DNA from: Aureispira sp963837355
GTDB lineage: Bacteria > Bacteroidota > Bacteroidia > Chitinophagales > Saprospiraceae
Direction of reading: 5' to 3'
DNA: 64,000 nt
NCBI GenBank assembly: GCA_963837355.1
Contig: CAWIMY010000007.1
Location: forward strand, 806,001 to 870,000
The translations under genes were made by a program, and so were the position numbers. Below are positions 36,920 through 45,645 of this stretch, piece by piece. The first letter of the stretch is position 1. Each line of letters opens with the position of its first letter. The notes below the pieces were generated by a model. The model was not told the origin of the DNA, ran no database searches, and worked only from the letters and a program-made list of their open reading frames with translations.

Positions 36920-37543
36920 ATGACCTCCTCTACGCCTTCTTTTTCTTGGTTTTCTTGGCTGGCTCCCCTTCCCATCGCTTTTTTTTGTTGGTGGCTGTGG
37001 TGGTGGGAGTTGGTGCAGGTCGTGCCTAGTGGGGCAATGGCTTGGGCTCGTTACGATTGGCAAAGCATTTATCCTATCATTGTGCTCATTGTAGGGGTCT
37101 TCCTATGGCCTTTGCACCGTGCTTTTGGAATGCCGTGGCCTTGGGTTTTTTTATATGGAGTCTTGTTATCAGTGGTGAGTGCTACCGCCTACTGGCGGGT
37201 GCGGTCTATTTTTCAGGAGTTGTACCTAGAAGGGTTGCTGTCGAGTGACCACAGTTTGGTGGCTTGGAGTATTTGGAAACTGCTGGCGTTGGCCTTCGTG
37301 TTGGCGCTGTTTTATTTCTTGCCCCTCTGGCATTACCATACGACGACGGATGGAATGCATATTCTCACCTTACTAGAAGTCTTTATTTTGGTTATTCCCT
37401 GTAGTTTGATTACGTTAGAATGTTTCCCGATGGGGAGCACTGAAATTTCGTTTATGAATGCCGTGCGGTTGGGCTATCCTGTTTTTTGGACAACCATTGG
37501 ATTGGGCTATTTATCTAGGGGGATTGCCGAGGAATGGCTTTAA
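36920..37543 (+). CDS. Hypothetical multi-pass membrane protein
   Basis: Unrecognised 207-aa protein, very rich in Trp and Phe, with about six membrane segments (PLPIAFFCWWLWWW; YPIIVLIVGVFLWPL; VFLYGVLLSVVSATAYW; LLALAFVLALFYFLPLW; LLEVFILVIPCSLITL; and a last near the end). A TTG nine codons upstream is possible, but the ATG at 36920 is preferred. Its stop overlaps the convergent BLUF1 stop by 4 bases. Confidence 0.7.
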   Translation: MTSSTPSFSWFSWLAPLPIAFFCWWLWWWELVQVVPSGAMAWARYDWQSIYPIIVLIVGVFLWPLHRAFGMPWPWVFLYGVLLSVVSATAYWRVRSIFQELYLEGLLSSDHSLVAWSIWKLLALAFVLALFYFLPLWHYHTTTDGMHILTLLEVFILVIPCSLITLECFPMGSTEISFMNAVRLGYPVFWTTIGLGYLSRGIAEEWL

Positions 37544-37970
37544 GCTTGCTCTATAAAGAGTTTGAGGACGTTTGTTCCCTCTACTTCGTTATAGGCATCT
37601 TGTTCCAAGAGTCGGTGAAACAATTTCCGCTCTTTCTTCCCTGCTTTGGTATGGAAGCGTATCGGGTCGGCATCCAAATCTCTATAACCCATTTGCCAAC
37701 TGGGAAAGATGCGCGTTTCAATAGGAACATGATAGAGTAGGGTAGAACGTGTATGGCGGGGGTCTTGGGTTATGCGTTTATACAAAGACATAATGGTCTC
37801 TTTTTCGCCCTCTAATATTGAAGAAAGCGATTGTCTGAATACAACAAAATACCTGTAATGTCATTGACAGCGTTGTTTCTGCGGCTATCTTTTAAAATGG
37901 CCTTCAACTCTGCTGTACCACAAGTAGCATTTTTGACACTTGCGTAGACTAAATTGTATAAACGAGACAT
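37540..37970 (-). pseudogene. BLUF-domain blue-light sensor 1, split by a one-base frameshift
   Basis: Full length would be 143 aa. The frame from 37970 encodes MSRLYNLVYASV and later NNAVNDITGILLYSDNRFLQY, then hits a stop because one T is missing at about 37814-37818 (TATTA where TATTTA is expected). The other frame continues EGEKETIMSLYKRI and IFPSWQMGYRDLD to 37540. All flavin-site residues remain: Tyr in LVYAS, Asn in the NAVNDITG helix, Gln in FLQY, and Trp/Met in SWQMG. The shift may be a consensus error. It is the third of three tandem BLUF genes in transcription order. Confidence 0.75.
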
Positions 37971-38177
37971 ATAGGAATAGAAATTCAGCCTGGGGATCGT
38001 TAGGTAATGGCGACTCTATTTATTAAGAATGGGTTCTTGTAAATAAGCGTCTAGGACAAAGGCATTTTGCTTAGGTGGTAATGAGGGTAGCCATTGAAGA
38101 TACTACCGCTAACGGGTAAAAATAAATAGTAGAAGATGTATTTTTCTACGGCATTAAGCTATGAGCAGAGGCAGACT

Positions 38178-38606
38178 TTAGGCTAATTCAAAAAACAATT
38201 TTAAGATATGCATTCCTTCGATGTCTTTGTAAGCATCCTCTTCTAGTAATTTGTGAAACAAGTCGTGCTCGTCTTTCCCTGCTTGTGTCAAAAAGTTAAT
38301 TTCGTTGTCTAAGTCCTTAAACCCCATTTGCCAACTAGGAAAAACGCGGTGAGGGATCGGCACATGATAAAGAATGGTACACTGTTTATGACGCTCATCT
38401 TTCTCAATACGCTGATACAGCTCCATAATCGTTGCTTTGTCTCCTTCTAAATATTGAAGGAAACGGTTGTCAGCGTGTAACAAAACACCCGTGATGGCTA
38501 TTTTGAGATTGTTTTTGCGACTGATGGCCAAGATGTCTTCAATATCTTGATTATCATTTCTGGCTGGTCTAGTACTTACATAAACTAGATTATACAAAGC
38601 GGACAT
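38178..38606 (-). CDS. BLUF-domain blue-light sensor 2
   Basis: A stand-alone BLUF protein of 142 aa. It binds FAD and rearranges a Tyr-Gln hydrogen-bond network on blue light. Key residues: Tyr in LYNLVYVSTR, Asn in NLKIAITG, Gln in RFLQYLEGDKATI, and Trp/Met in VFPSWQMGFKDLD. The C-terminal helices (FHKLLEEDAYKDIEGM, LKLFFELA) resemble the short PixD/BlrB type, which signal through partner proteins. No output domain is fused. Gaps to its neighbours are 157 and 207 bases, so each copy may have its own promoter. Confidence 0.9.
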   Translation of the reverse strand: MSALYNLVYVSTRPARNDNQDIEDILAISRKNNLKIAITGVLLHADNRFLQYLEGDKATIMELYQRIEKDERHKQCTILYHVPIPHRVFPSWQMGFKDLDNEINFLTQAGKDEHDLFHKLLEEDAYKDIEGMHILKLFFELA

Positions 38607-38763
38607 AAGGCACCTAAATTATAGTAAGGACAGTGATAAGTCATCAGATAGAAGGAAGCCAAGCTTATCCTCTACATGAAAGTACGAAACCAAGGTAAGA
38701 GGAAAAACACAATTATTGCAAGAAACTGCAAATAGTTTTAGCGTGCCAAAGGTAAGATAAGGT

Positions 38764-39192
38764 CTATGCCATCTCAAAAAACAACTTCAAGATCCGTAAA
38801 CCTTCTACTTCACTGTAATCTGTATTTTCAATTAATTGACTGAAAATTTCTTGATCCGAGCTACTTGCTTTGGTATGAAAGTCCAGTTGCTGATCCAAGT
38901 TTTTGTAGCCCATTTGCCAACTGGGGAAAATTCGCTCGTCAATCGGAGAGTAGTAGCGCAGGTTAACTCCACCGTGGCGTTTGTCTTGTTTGATGCGTTC
39001 AAATAGCTCCATAATTTCATCCTTGTCGCCTTCCAAATATTGGAGAAAACGATTTTTTGAATGAATCAAAATACCCGTGATATCTTTTCCAGGGTTATTT
39101 TTACGGCAGGAGGCGAGGATGTTCTGAATTTCTTGCTCATCGCAATGGGGGCGTCTGCTACTGGTGTAGACTAGTTTATACAAAGAAGACAT
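38764..39192 (-). CDS. BLUF-domain blue-light sensor 3
   Basis: A 142-aa protein with the same architecture as sensor 2. It has LYKLVYTSSR, NPGKDITGILIHSKNRFLQY with EGDKDEIMELF, and IFPSWQMGYKNLDQ. The C-terminus SEVEGLRILKLFFEMA matches the other two. It is the first copy in the tandem set and lies downstream of a 400-base gap that should hold its promoter. Sequence divergence from sensors 1 and 2 indicates an old duplication. Confidence 0.9.
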   Translation of the reverse strand: MSSLYKLVYTSSRRPHCDEQEIQNILASCRKNNPGKDITGILIHSKNRFLQYLEGDKDEIMELFERIKQDKRHGGVNLRYYSPIDERIFPSWQMGYKNLDQQLDFHTKASSSDQEIFSQLIENTDYSEVEGLRILKLFFEMA

Positions 39193-39592
39193 AACTATAA
39201 ATTTTAAAGGTTAATAGCTAGGGTGATAGCTTATTAAAATAACAGAACACACAAAGGTCGATTATAGTTGTTAATAACTGCTAGTTTATTAACAACGGGC
39301 TATGTGTTCTTAGGAATCCTCTAAGATAAGAAAAATTTACAGTCGTTCAATTTATTGTAGTAATAAATGGAATAGTTTTTTAGAGAACAGGCTGTTCTAA
39401 AATGTTGTCCATTAAATGAATAGATAGTTATTTGTTATAATTTACCTAGAGAAATGAAAAGTAGAAGGACAGAATTTAATAGAGACTTAATCTAATAGTG
39501 TCAATCACTTGAACTACAAGGCGCATCTTTGTAGTGCCCTATATATCTATGTAGCTATCTTATTGGTTCATCTACTTATCACAACGATTATT
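39193..39592. other. Divergent intergenic region
   Basis: 400 AT-rich bases between BLUF sensor 3 (minus) and the CpeT-like gene (plus). No gene or strong hairpin; promoters for both directions are expected. Confidence 0.5.
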
Positions 39593-40321
39593 ATGCGCTC
39601 TTATCACCTCTTCCCACTGCTGCTACTATTATCCGCTTGCTCTACTATTGCTCCTTCTAACACAGCAAAAAGTCCAACGACAACAGTTTTTGAGGAAGCG
39701 TATTATCAAGACTTAGAAAAGAACATTGTTCGCTTACACCATTTATTACAGGGCACGTTCACCGCACACACGGGTAGCAAAAGCGCCGAATTGACCTCTT
39801 GGACGGTCTCCGAAGGGGATAGCGTGGTGTTGTACAGCGTTCCCTTAGGAGAGCCGAGCAAAAATGGCTATTGGATTTATAGTTATGAATTTATGACCTC
39901 CTTGCCCGATGCGCCTATTTATACGTCCATCAAACGCTTGCAACAAATTAACCGCGATACCGTCGATGTCTATTACTACACTAGTAAAAAACCTCTTCAT
40001 ATATGTCTGCTGGATTTGTTGGATGTACGTCGGCTCAATGCCAAAATTGACTGGGAACAATTAGAACAGCAGGAAAAACGGGTGCGCTATGCTCGCCAAT
40101 CGTCGTCTCATTTTATCGGTACTTCCTTGGTCTACGAAGACCCTGACCGCCATTGTTGGCGCCAAAACACCTACGATTTATCGCCTAATTTTTATCAGGT
40201 CAAGACTACTTTTTACGACAAAGACCAGCACACCCCATTAGACATTAAAAAACGCCCCAATTTATTAGTCCGTCGCGCCATCGAATCTAAGGTATTGCAT
40301 AAGCTCGCCACCGAAGGCTAA
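39593..40321 (+). CDS. Lipoprotein, possible CpcT/CpeT-like family
   Basis: A 242-aa exported protein. The start at 39593 gives a lipoprotein signal (HLFPLLLLLSACSTIAP, Cys near 15). The mature part begins with a helix ending LHHLLQGTFTA, followed by WIYSYEFMTSLPDAPIYTS, LQQINRDTVDVYYY and RHCWRQNTYDLSPNFYQV. This order resembles the CpcT/CpeT calycin-like domain (a short helix with L..L.G.F, a P...-Y/R motif, then strands), which in cyanobacteria attaches bilins. Bacteroidota homologs have no known bilin role. The match is by pattern only. It overlaps the convergent YciH gene by 4 bases. Confidence 0.55.
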   Translation: MRSYHLFPLLLLLSACSTIAPSNTAKSPTTTVFEEAYYQDLEKNIVRLHHLLQGTFTAHTGSKSAELTSWTVSEGDSVVLYSVPLGEPSKNGYWIYSYEFMTSLPDAPIYTSIKRLQQINRDTVDVYYYTSKKPLHICLLDLLDVRRLNAKIDWEQLEQQEKRVRYARQSSSHFIGTSLVYEDPDRHCWRQNTYDLSPNFYQVKTTFYDKDQHTPLDIKKRPNLLVRRAIESKVLHKLATEG

Positions 40322-40659
40322 CCGCCTACGCGCTTGGTTTGGCTGTAGCCCATTTCTTTGAGTAAAGTGACTGCTTTGTCTACCCAATTGCCTTGCAAAA
40401 TAACTTCGCCGTCTTTGGTGCTGCCGCCAACGCCACACTTAGATTTAAGTATTTTGCCTAAGTCTTTAAGGTCGTCCTCTTGCCCCACAAATCCCGTTAT
40501 CAAGGTCACTTCTTTGCCCTTGCGTTGTTTGCGGTCGCGCTGCACGCGTAATTTTTGTTGCTGCACAGGAAGCGTGTCCACGGCATCGTCGTCTCCGTCG
40601 TCCAAGTAGCTGTCGGGATCGGTGGAATAGAAGGTTCTTTTGTTGTTTTTCTTCGCCAT
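40318..40659 (-). CDS. yciH: SUI1/eIF1-like translation factor (YciH family)
   Basis: A 113-aa protein. The C-terminal SUI1 domain shows RKGKEVTLITGF, LKDLGKILKSKCGVGGSTKD and EVILQGNWVDKAVTLLKEMG, the standard YciH pattern. The N-terminal 40 residues are acidic and disordered (DDGDDDAVDTLP). The E. coli homolog affects start-codon fidelity in vitro; its cellular role is not settled. Confidence 0.88.
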   Translation of the reverse strand: MAKKNNKRTFYSTDPDSYLDDGDDDAVDTLPVQQQKLRVQRDRKQRKGKEVTLITGFVGQEDDLKDLGKILKSKCGVGGSTKDGEVILQGNWVDKAVTLLKEMGYSQTKRVGG

Positions 40660-40727
40660 AATTAGAAGGTTGTCAGTAAAGGTACAATAGGAATGCTTGC
40701 TAAAAAGATTATTTTCCGTAATGCGAA

Positions 40728-41222
40728 TTACAAGAGTTCCAAAGAGTGCATAATGCGCTCTATGGTCTCGTTATATTGTTGAATAGCGCCTAAAGAGCCC
40801 CAAAAGTAAAGAACATAGGTGCGTTGACTGTTCGGCTCTATGCCTACAAATCGCAAGACAATTTCTCTAGGAGATTGTTTCCAAGTAGAAATACTTTGCT
40901 CAAAAGAAAGCTGTTCTAAGGAAATAGTGGACGTAGAAGGGTCGGCACTTATATATTCATACCCCCAAACAGGTTGCTGTAGCCAAGCTGGATCGGTACT
41001 TTCGCCCACCACCAGTAACATACTCAATGCGCCCTCAGGAGAGCTGTTGACCGCGCTGCCCAAGCAATCGCAATTCTTTTGATGGGTGTGTCCCCCAACA
41101 TACCACGCTTGTGGCAAATCGTAAGCCACCCCCAAAGAGGCTTGCTGAATGGTATTCCAATTTTGCGTATTTCCTTGATTTAGGCCCAGCCAAAAAAAGA
41201 GAAGAACAAAAAGAGGCTTCAT
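40728..41222 (-). CDS. Hypothetical secreted protein
   Basis: Unrecognised 164-aa protein. The start at 41222 gives a signal peptide (FVLLFFWLGLNQGNTQ). The mature protein has LGVAYDLPQAWYVGG, a Cys pair (NCDCLGS) and SQRTYVLYFWGSLGAIQQYN; it resembles PsbP/MOG1-like alpha-beta-alpha sandwiches (a DLP..W start and a final helix), but this is a loose pattern. No operon partner. Confidence 0.6.
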   Translation of the reverse strand: MKPLFVLLFFWLGLNQGNTQNWNTIQQASLGVAYDLPQAWYVGGHTHQKNCDCLGSAVNSSPEGALSMLLVVGESTDPAWLQQPVWGYEYISADPSTSTISLEQLSFEQSISTWKQSPREIVLRFVGIEPNSQRTYVLYFWGSLGAIQQYNETIERIMHSLELL

Positions 41223-41337
41223 ATGCGCGGTTTTTAGTACATTTAGACCAATATTAAGAACCTGACTAAGGTACAAAAAAAATGGTGTTTTAGTTATTTA
41301 AACAACTTCTACCGCCTCTCGTTCAACTATTACCAGT

Positions 41338-41529
41338 ATGAAAAAAGAAACGGCTACCGATCACTACGAACAAGCTTTGCAGCAACTCCAAGCTATTTTG
41401 AAAGAAATGGAGCAGGGCGACCGCAACATGGACGCGCTTTTGACGCAAGTCCAACAAGCCAATGCACTTGTCGAACAATGCAAAAATCGTCTTAGAGGCA
41501 TCGAAAAAGACGTGCGAAGTATTTTATAA
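41338..41529 (+). CDS. xseB: Exodeoxyribonuclease VII small subunit
   Basis: A 63-aa helical protein that pairs with XseA to degrade single-stranded DNA. The family pattern is clear: YEQALQQLQAILKEMEQGD, LTQVQQANALVEQCKNRL. XseA is not in this window; in many Bacteroidota the two are adjacent, so the separation is mildly unusual. Confidence 0.85.
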   Translation: MKKETATDHYEQALQQLQAILKEMEQGDRNMDALLTQVQQANALVEQCKNRLRGIEKDVRSIL

Positions 41530-41561
41530 GTTATTTAACTAAAAATTTAGTTTAAAAAGGC

Positions 41562-41569
41562 TATCTTTG
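41562..41569 (+). promoter_or_regulatory. Candidate -7 promoter box (TATCTTTG)
   Basis: Matches TAnnTTTG, 48 bases before the DUF1599 gene. No firm -33 box is seen. Confidence 0.4.
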
Positions 41570-41616
41570 ATCCTAGCTAAGAATAGGAGGGTGGCTGTTA
41601 ATCGTATAATAAGGTG

Positions 41617-42180
41617 ATGCCAACAACAACTTTCGAGCAATATTTAAGGGAAACCAGCGCGTGCAGAGCGTTGTTTTTGAAAAAAAATAAGGATTACGGC
41701 ACCGCTTGGCGGATTTTGCGCCCGACTTCCCTGACGGATCAACTGTTTATCAAGGCCAAACGCATCCGCAGCATTGAGACGAAGCAGGAAATGAAAATCC
41801 AAGAGGGAGTACGTAGCGAATATGTGGGCTTAGTGAATTATTGCCTGATGGCATTGATTCAGTTGGAGCTGGGCGACGGGGCTCCCTTGGAGTTGGATAC
41901 GCCTACGTTGACGAAGCTTTATGATAAGCACCACCAAGCGACCTTTGAATTGATGAAGGCCAAAAATCACGACTATGGAGAGGCTTGGCGCGACATGCGC
42001 ATCAGCTCGCTCACGGATTTGATTTTGATGAAGCTGCTCCGCGTCAAGCAAATAGAAGACAACCAAGGCCAAACATTGGTGTCGGAAGGCTTAGATGCCA
42101 ATTACCAAGACATTATTAATTACGCTGTTTTTGCTTTGATCAAATTGACAGAAGCAGAAACCACTACCAATAACGAATAA
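41617..42180 (+). CDS. DUF1599 domain protein (two copies)
   Basis: A 187-aa protein of unknown function with two tandem copies of the DUF1599 unit: KNKDYGTAWRILRPTSLTDQ at about residues 22-41 and KNHDYGEAWRDMRISSLTD at about 117-135, each followed by a helix and a second conserved block (VGLVNYCLMALIQL, QDIINYAVFALIKL). DUF1599 has been linked to nucleotide modification on genomic grounds. A GTG directly before the ATG is an alternative start. The BT_3928-type gene follows 25 bases later; this pairing is common in Bacteroidota. Confidence 0.85.
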   Translation: MPTTTFEQYLRETSACRALFLKKNKDYGTAWRILRPTSLTDQLFIKAKRIRSIETKQEMKIQEGVRSEYVGLVNYCLMALIQLELGDGAPLELDTPTLTKLYDKHHQATFELMKAKNHDYGEAWRDMRISSLTDLILMKLLRVKQIEDNQGQTLVSEGLDANYQDIINYAVFALIKLTEAETTTNNE

Positions 42181-42205
42181 GTTCCCGCTAAAAACTACAT
42201 AAAAC

Positions 42206-43555
42206 ATGACTGTATACACGTTATTCCTCTACATTGGCATCGTTGCCATCGCCCTAACAGGGGTACTGGCTTTAGGCCCTGCTAAGATTAAAAAACATCC
42301 TGTTACCCACCCTGTGGTATGGTTTGTACAATATTTCCTAGGTTCCTTATTGATTTTCTCGGGCTTGGTCAAGGGGGTCGATCCCTTGGGCACGGCTTAT
42401 AAAATGAAGGATTATTTTACCGAATTTGATGTACAGGGCTTGCCCTTTATGGATACCATGCAGGAATTGGCCTTGCCTTTTACCTTGGTTATGCTGGTGT
42501 TGGAATTGGCCTTGGGGGTCTTCTTAATTTTAGGAGTTGGCCAAAAGAAAACGACTTGGACTACACTGCTGATTATGTTGTTTTTTACGCTGCTCACAGG
42601 ATTCAACTACTTAACGGGCTATACTTCCAAAGGCGACCAAGTAGCCATTATTGCCTACGACCAGTGGGAGGCCTTCAGCGAAAGCAATATCCGCATTACC
42701 GATTGTGGTTGTTTTGGCGATTTTATGAAATTGACACCAACAGAGACTTTTATCAAGGATATTATTCTTACCATCTTGGGTATTATTTTGGTGCTGAATA
42801 CGCGAAAGCTCAAAGAATTATTACCGATAGATAAAAAAGTTCTTGGCTTGAATGTTCGGACTTGGGTAGGCGCACTGGTATTGGGTGTTTCCACTTGGTT
42901 TTGCTTCCAAAACTTCTATTTGGACAAACCTTATGTCGATTTTCGCCCCTTTGCAGAAGGCTTAGACTTGCGTACTGCCAAGGAAGAATGTATGGCGAAT
43001 GCGCCTGAGGTGGAGACTATTTTTGTCTATAAGAACAAAGAAACAGGCGAGGAGAAGGAAATTAACTCTAAGGACTTGGCCAAATCTCCTTATTTGTGGG
43101 AAACCAAAGATGCCGCAGGCGAAAATGTCTGGGAAAGCCAATCGGACAAACGCCGAAGCAAAACGATCAAGAAAGGCTGTGATTCGCAGATTCAGTATTT
43201 TGACTTTCCAGAGGTCTTAGACAATCCCAATTATAACTTCTTAGTAGTAGGCGGCGATTTAGACAAAGCCGATAAAGCCGCTTTCAAGAAGATTTCCTAC
43301 ATCGCGAAGGAGGCCGAAAAAGACGGCTACAAGACCAAAGCCTTGTATTATTACATTGGCAAACAAAGCATTGACGAGTTCCGCCAAGAAATCGAAGGGG
43401 CTTACGAATTTGCTACTGCTGACGACAAATTGCTAAAAACCATCGTCCGCGCCAATCCAGGTTTGTTGTTGCTCAAAGATGGCAAAGTCATCAAGAAATG
43501 GCACCACCGAAAAATTCCAAACTACGCGGACATCAAAAACCGCTACATAGATTAA
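42206..43555 (+). CDS. BT_3928-family DoxX-like membrane protein
   Basis: A 449-aa protein. Several membrane helices lie within residues 1-240 (LFLYIGIVAIALTGVLALG, VQYFLGSLLIFSGLVKGVDP, LVMLVLELALGVFLILGVG, WTTLLIMLFFTLLTGFNYLT). The TDCGCFGDFMKLTPTETF motif near residue 172 is typical of MauE/DoxX-like proteins. After a last helix, a soluble C-terminal part of about 200 residues follows with a thioredoxin-like feel (YNFLVVGGDLDKADKAAFKK, NPGLLLLKDGKVIKKW). It probably works in quinone or thiol redox chemistry at the inner membrane; this is inferred. A bidirectional terminator ends the operon. Confidence 0.85.
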   Translation: MTVYTLFLYIGIVAIALTGVLALGPAKIKKHPVTHPVVWFVQYFLGSLLIFSGLVKGVDPLGTAYKMKDYFTEFDVQGLPFMDTMQELALPFTLVMLVLELALGVFLILGVGQKKTTWTTLLIMLFFTLLTGFNYLTGYTSKGDQVAIIAYDQWEAFSESNIRITDCGCFGDFMKLTPTETFIKDIILTILGIILVLNTRKLKELLPIDKKVLGLNVRTWVGALVLGVSTWFCFQNFYLDKPYVDFRPFAEGLDLRTAKEECMANAPEVETIFVYKNKETGEEKEINSKDLAKSPYLWETKDAAGENVWESQSDKRRSKTIKKGCDSQIQYFDFPEVLDNPNYNFLVVGGDLDKADKAAFKKISYIAKEAEKDGYKTKALYYYIGKQSIDEFRQEIEGAYEFATADDKLLKTIVRANPGLLLLKDGKVIKKWHHRKIPNYADIKNRYID

Positions 43556-43575
43556 GCAACAGGATTATTTGCTAC

Positions 43576-43613
43576 AAAAAAGCCCTCTCGAATACTATTC
43601 GGGAGGGCTTTTT
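43576..43613 (+). terminator. Bidirectional Rho-independent terminator
   Basis: AAAAAGCCCTCTCGAAT and its near-perfect complement (one G-T pair) around 3 nt. A/T tracts on both sides allow it to stop the plus operon and the minus-strand gene at 43644. Confidence 0.85.
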
Positions 43614-43643
43614 AGATTGTACGAATGGAAAACAGCTTGCTTT

Positions 43644-44961
43644 TTATTCCTCCTCAAGCAGCGATGGAATCGGTATTGCTGGTAAGTGTTTTTGGAGGAA
43701 ATCTAGTATTTGCTGAACGATTTGTGCTATGGTTGCCGTGCGTTTGGCGGGGTTGATTAGGTTGAAGGTGGCATCTTCAGAGAAATTTTTAAGAGATAAT
43801 TTTTCTCCATTTTCTAGGGTTATCCAATTCCACCAACAGTGGTCTGTTGCTTCTAACTCTTTTTCCTTAGTTAATTGCTCTAGCAGCTCATAGAATGGAT
43901 GTGTTCTTGGATCACGAGGTTTGCTAATGCCCCACCATAGCGCATGTCCACTGTCATGAATAATCTCAAACTCAAAATAGGAAGATAGAGAAATTGTTAA
44001 GCCGCATTGTTCTTTTTGAGTATTTTGGAAAGAGTCGGTGATAGCGCTGATCGCATCTTCTAGATTATCCGTTTTAGTAAAGCTACAATGCCTCTTCTCA
44101 AAAGCCTCCCCTAACTCCGTCCAAAACTCGTGTAAGGTATGCCATTTGACGTGATTAAAATTATCTATTAATGATTTAGCCGCGTTCATTGTTTCGTCGT
44201 TCTTACCAATGGCTTCTTGGATCGCTTTTCTTTCTTGTACCGAGGCTTCTTCGTGGGTCATTTTTTTTAATAATTTGAGGTATTGTAGAATAGATTCTCT
44301 TAAAAAAGGCTTTTGGACAACAAGAGGCAGTAGTGTTTCCAACCAAGGTAGTATCTGTTCTTTGTAGGAAATAAGCGTTACTTTTCCTTAGGCTGGAATA
44401 GCTGGCGTGCTTCTCCTGTTTCGAGGTTTGGGGCCTTGTAGACTAGCTCGTAGAGGGGGCATGACCATCCAAGGTCAAGTAGTAGAGATAGATGTTTTGG
44501 TCAGGAATTCTTTCTGTGTTCAATGCATATTCATAATAGCGGTAGAGTTGTCCTCCTGCCTCGGTAATGCTATCGCCTGCATTGATTTTATTCTCTATAA
44601 TAACGGCCTTTTTACTTTTTTTGTCAAGCAGTAGAATATCAATGTTTTTATACTCGCTCTTGTTCCAAGCTTCGGGATAAACCACCACTTGAGATTCGTC
44701 CAATATTATTTTACTAGCAGGAGTACCCTCGCCCAACACTTCGTTGAGCAAGGCTATAAATTGCTCAAGAAAAGCAACGCCCAGTTCATGCGACCCGTGA
44801 GGATCTAACAGTGCGGCAATAAAACGCGAGTGCAGCCGTCGTTCGTCGTGCTCTTTGTGCAGCACCGAAAAAATATTAAATTGTTCCTCTTGTGCGCGCT
44901 TAAAGTCGTATTCTTTCTGAATTAGCGCTAGCTCTTTTAGAAGGTAAGTGAGGTTAGACAT
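43644..44961 (-). pseudogene. PD-(D/E)XK nuclease superfamily protein, broken by two frameshifts
   Basis: Reconstructed length about 439 aa. The frame from 44961 holds the nuclease core: HKEHDERRLHSRFIAALLDP, YKNIDILLLDKKSKKAVIIE with ENKINAGD (the D...E-x-K catalytic set) and a conserved tail YYLTLDGHAP. One C is missing from the G5 run (plus strand) at 44455-44459, moving into a short frame reading YELVYKAPNLETGEARQLF. A second base is missing at the T4 run at 44382-44385, giving VTLISYKEQILPWLE and the long C-terminal frame from 44342 (METLLPLVVQKPFLRE) to 43644. Corrected, it looks like an intact PDDEXK_4-type protein, a family common in defence and accessory regions. Confidence 0.7.
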
Positions 44962-45149
44962 GGATAGCGTATAAGTAGACCATTAAATAATAATGGATTA
45001 AATTAATAAAAAATAGTATAAAGTATCCAATCGGCAGCCTTCTTTTGATTCTACCGAGCGCAACGATCCCTAAAACGTCCAAACAATCCGCAATTTTCCG
45101 TTGTTATTATAGTAAAGTCTAACTATTCATCTCTATAAAAACAACACCT

Positions 45150-45595
45150 ATGCGTTCTTTCATCAAAACCAGCCTTCTACAAAAAGGAGGAAGAATTTTA
45201 CTGGGTAGCTTTATGGTCGCTGTGGCGATTGGGCACCTCACCAACAAACGAAAAGAATTTCAGGCGCAAGTACCTGACTCCTTACCCGCCGATAAAGATG
45301 TGGTTGTGTTGGGGTCGGGCTTGGCCGAATTGTCGTTGGGCTTAAGTATGTTGTTTTGGAAGAGCGAGCGCGTCGGGTGGGCGCCGCCTTGGCCTTGTTT
45401 TACGCCGCTATTTTTCCAGGAAACATCGCACAATACATTCACCAGCGCGATGCCTTCGGCTTAGATACGGACGAAAAACGCTTTGCCCGTTTGTTCTTTC
45501 AACCAGTATTGATTGCGTGGGCGTTGTGGTCTACGGGTGCAGGGCGTGCTTTATTAGAAAAACAACACACGACAGCACCCAAAGAAGACCAGTAA
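45150..45595 (+). pseudogene. DoxX-like small membrane protein, split by a frameshift
   Basis: Corrected length about 148 aa. The first frame has GRILLGSFMVAVAIGHLTN, LPADKDVVVLGSGLAEL and SLGLSMLFWKSER; the second continues VGAALALFYAAIFPGNIAQY and RLFFQPVLIAWALWSTG. Adding one G to the G3 run at 45375-45377 joins them. The four-helix DoxX/DoxD shape with GNIAQYIHQRDAFGLDTD is typical of the family. Probably one intact gene with a consensus error. Confidence 0.65.
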
Positions 45596-45645
45596 AGCCC
45601 AATAGCTCTACTAATCTCTATATTTATTATCATAACAAAAAGGTA

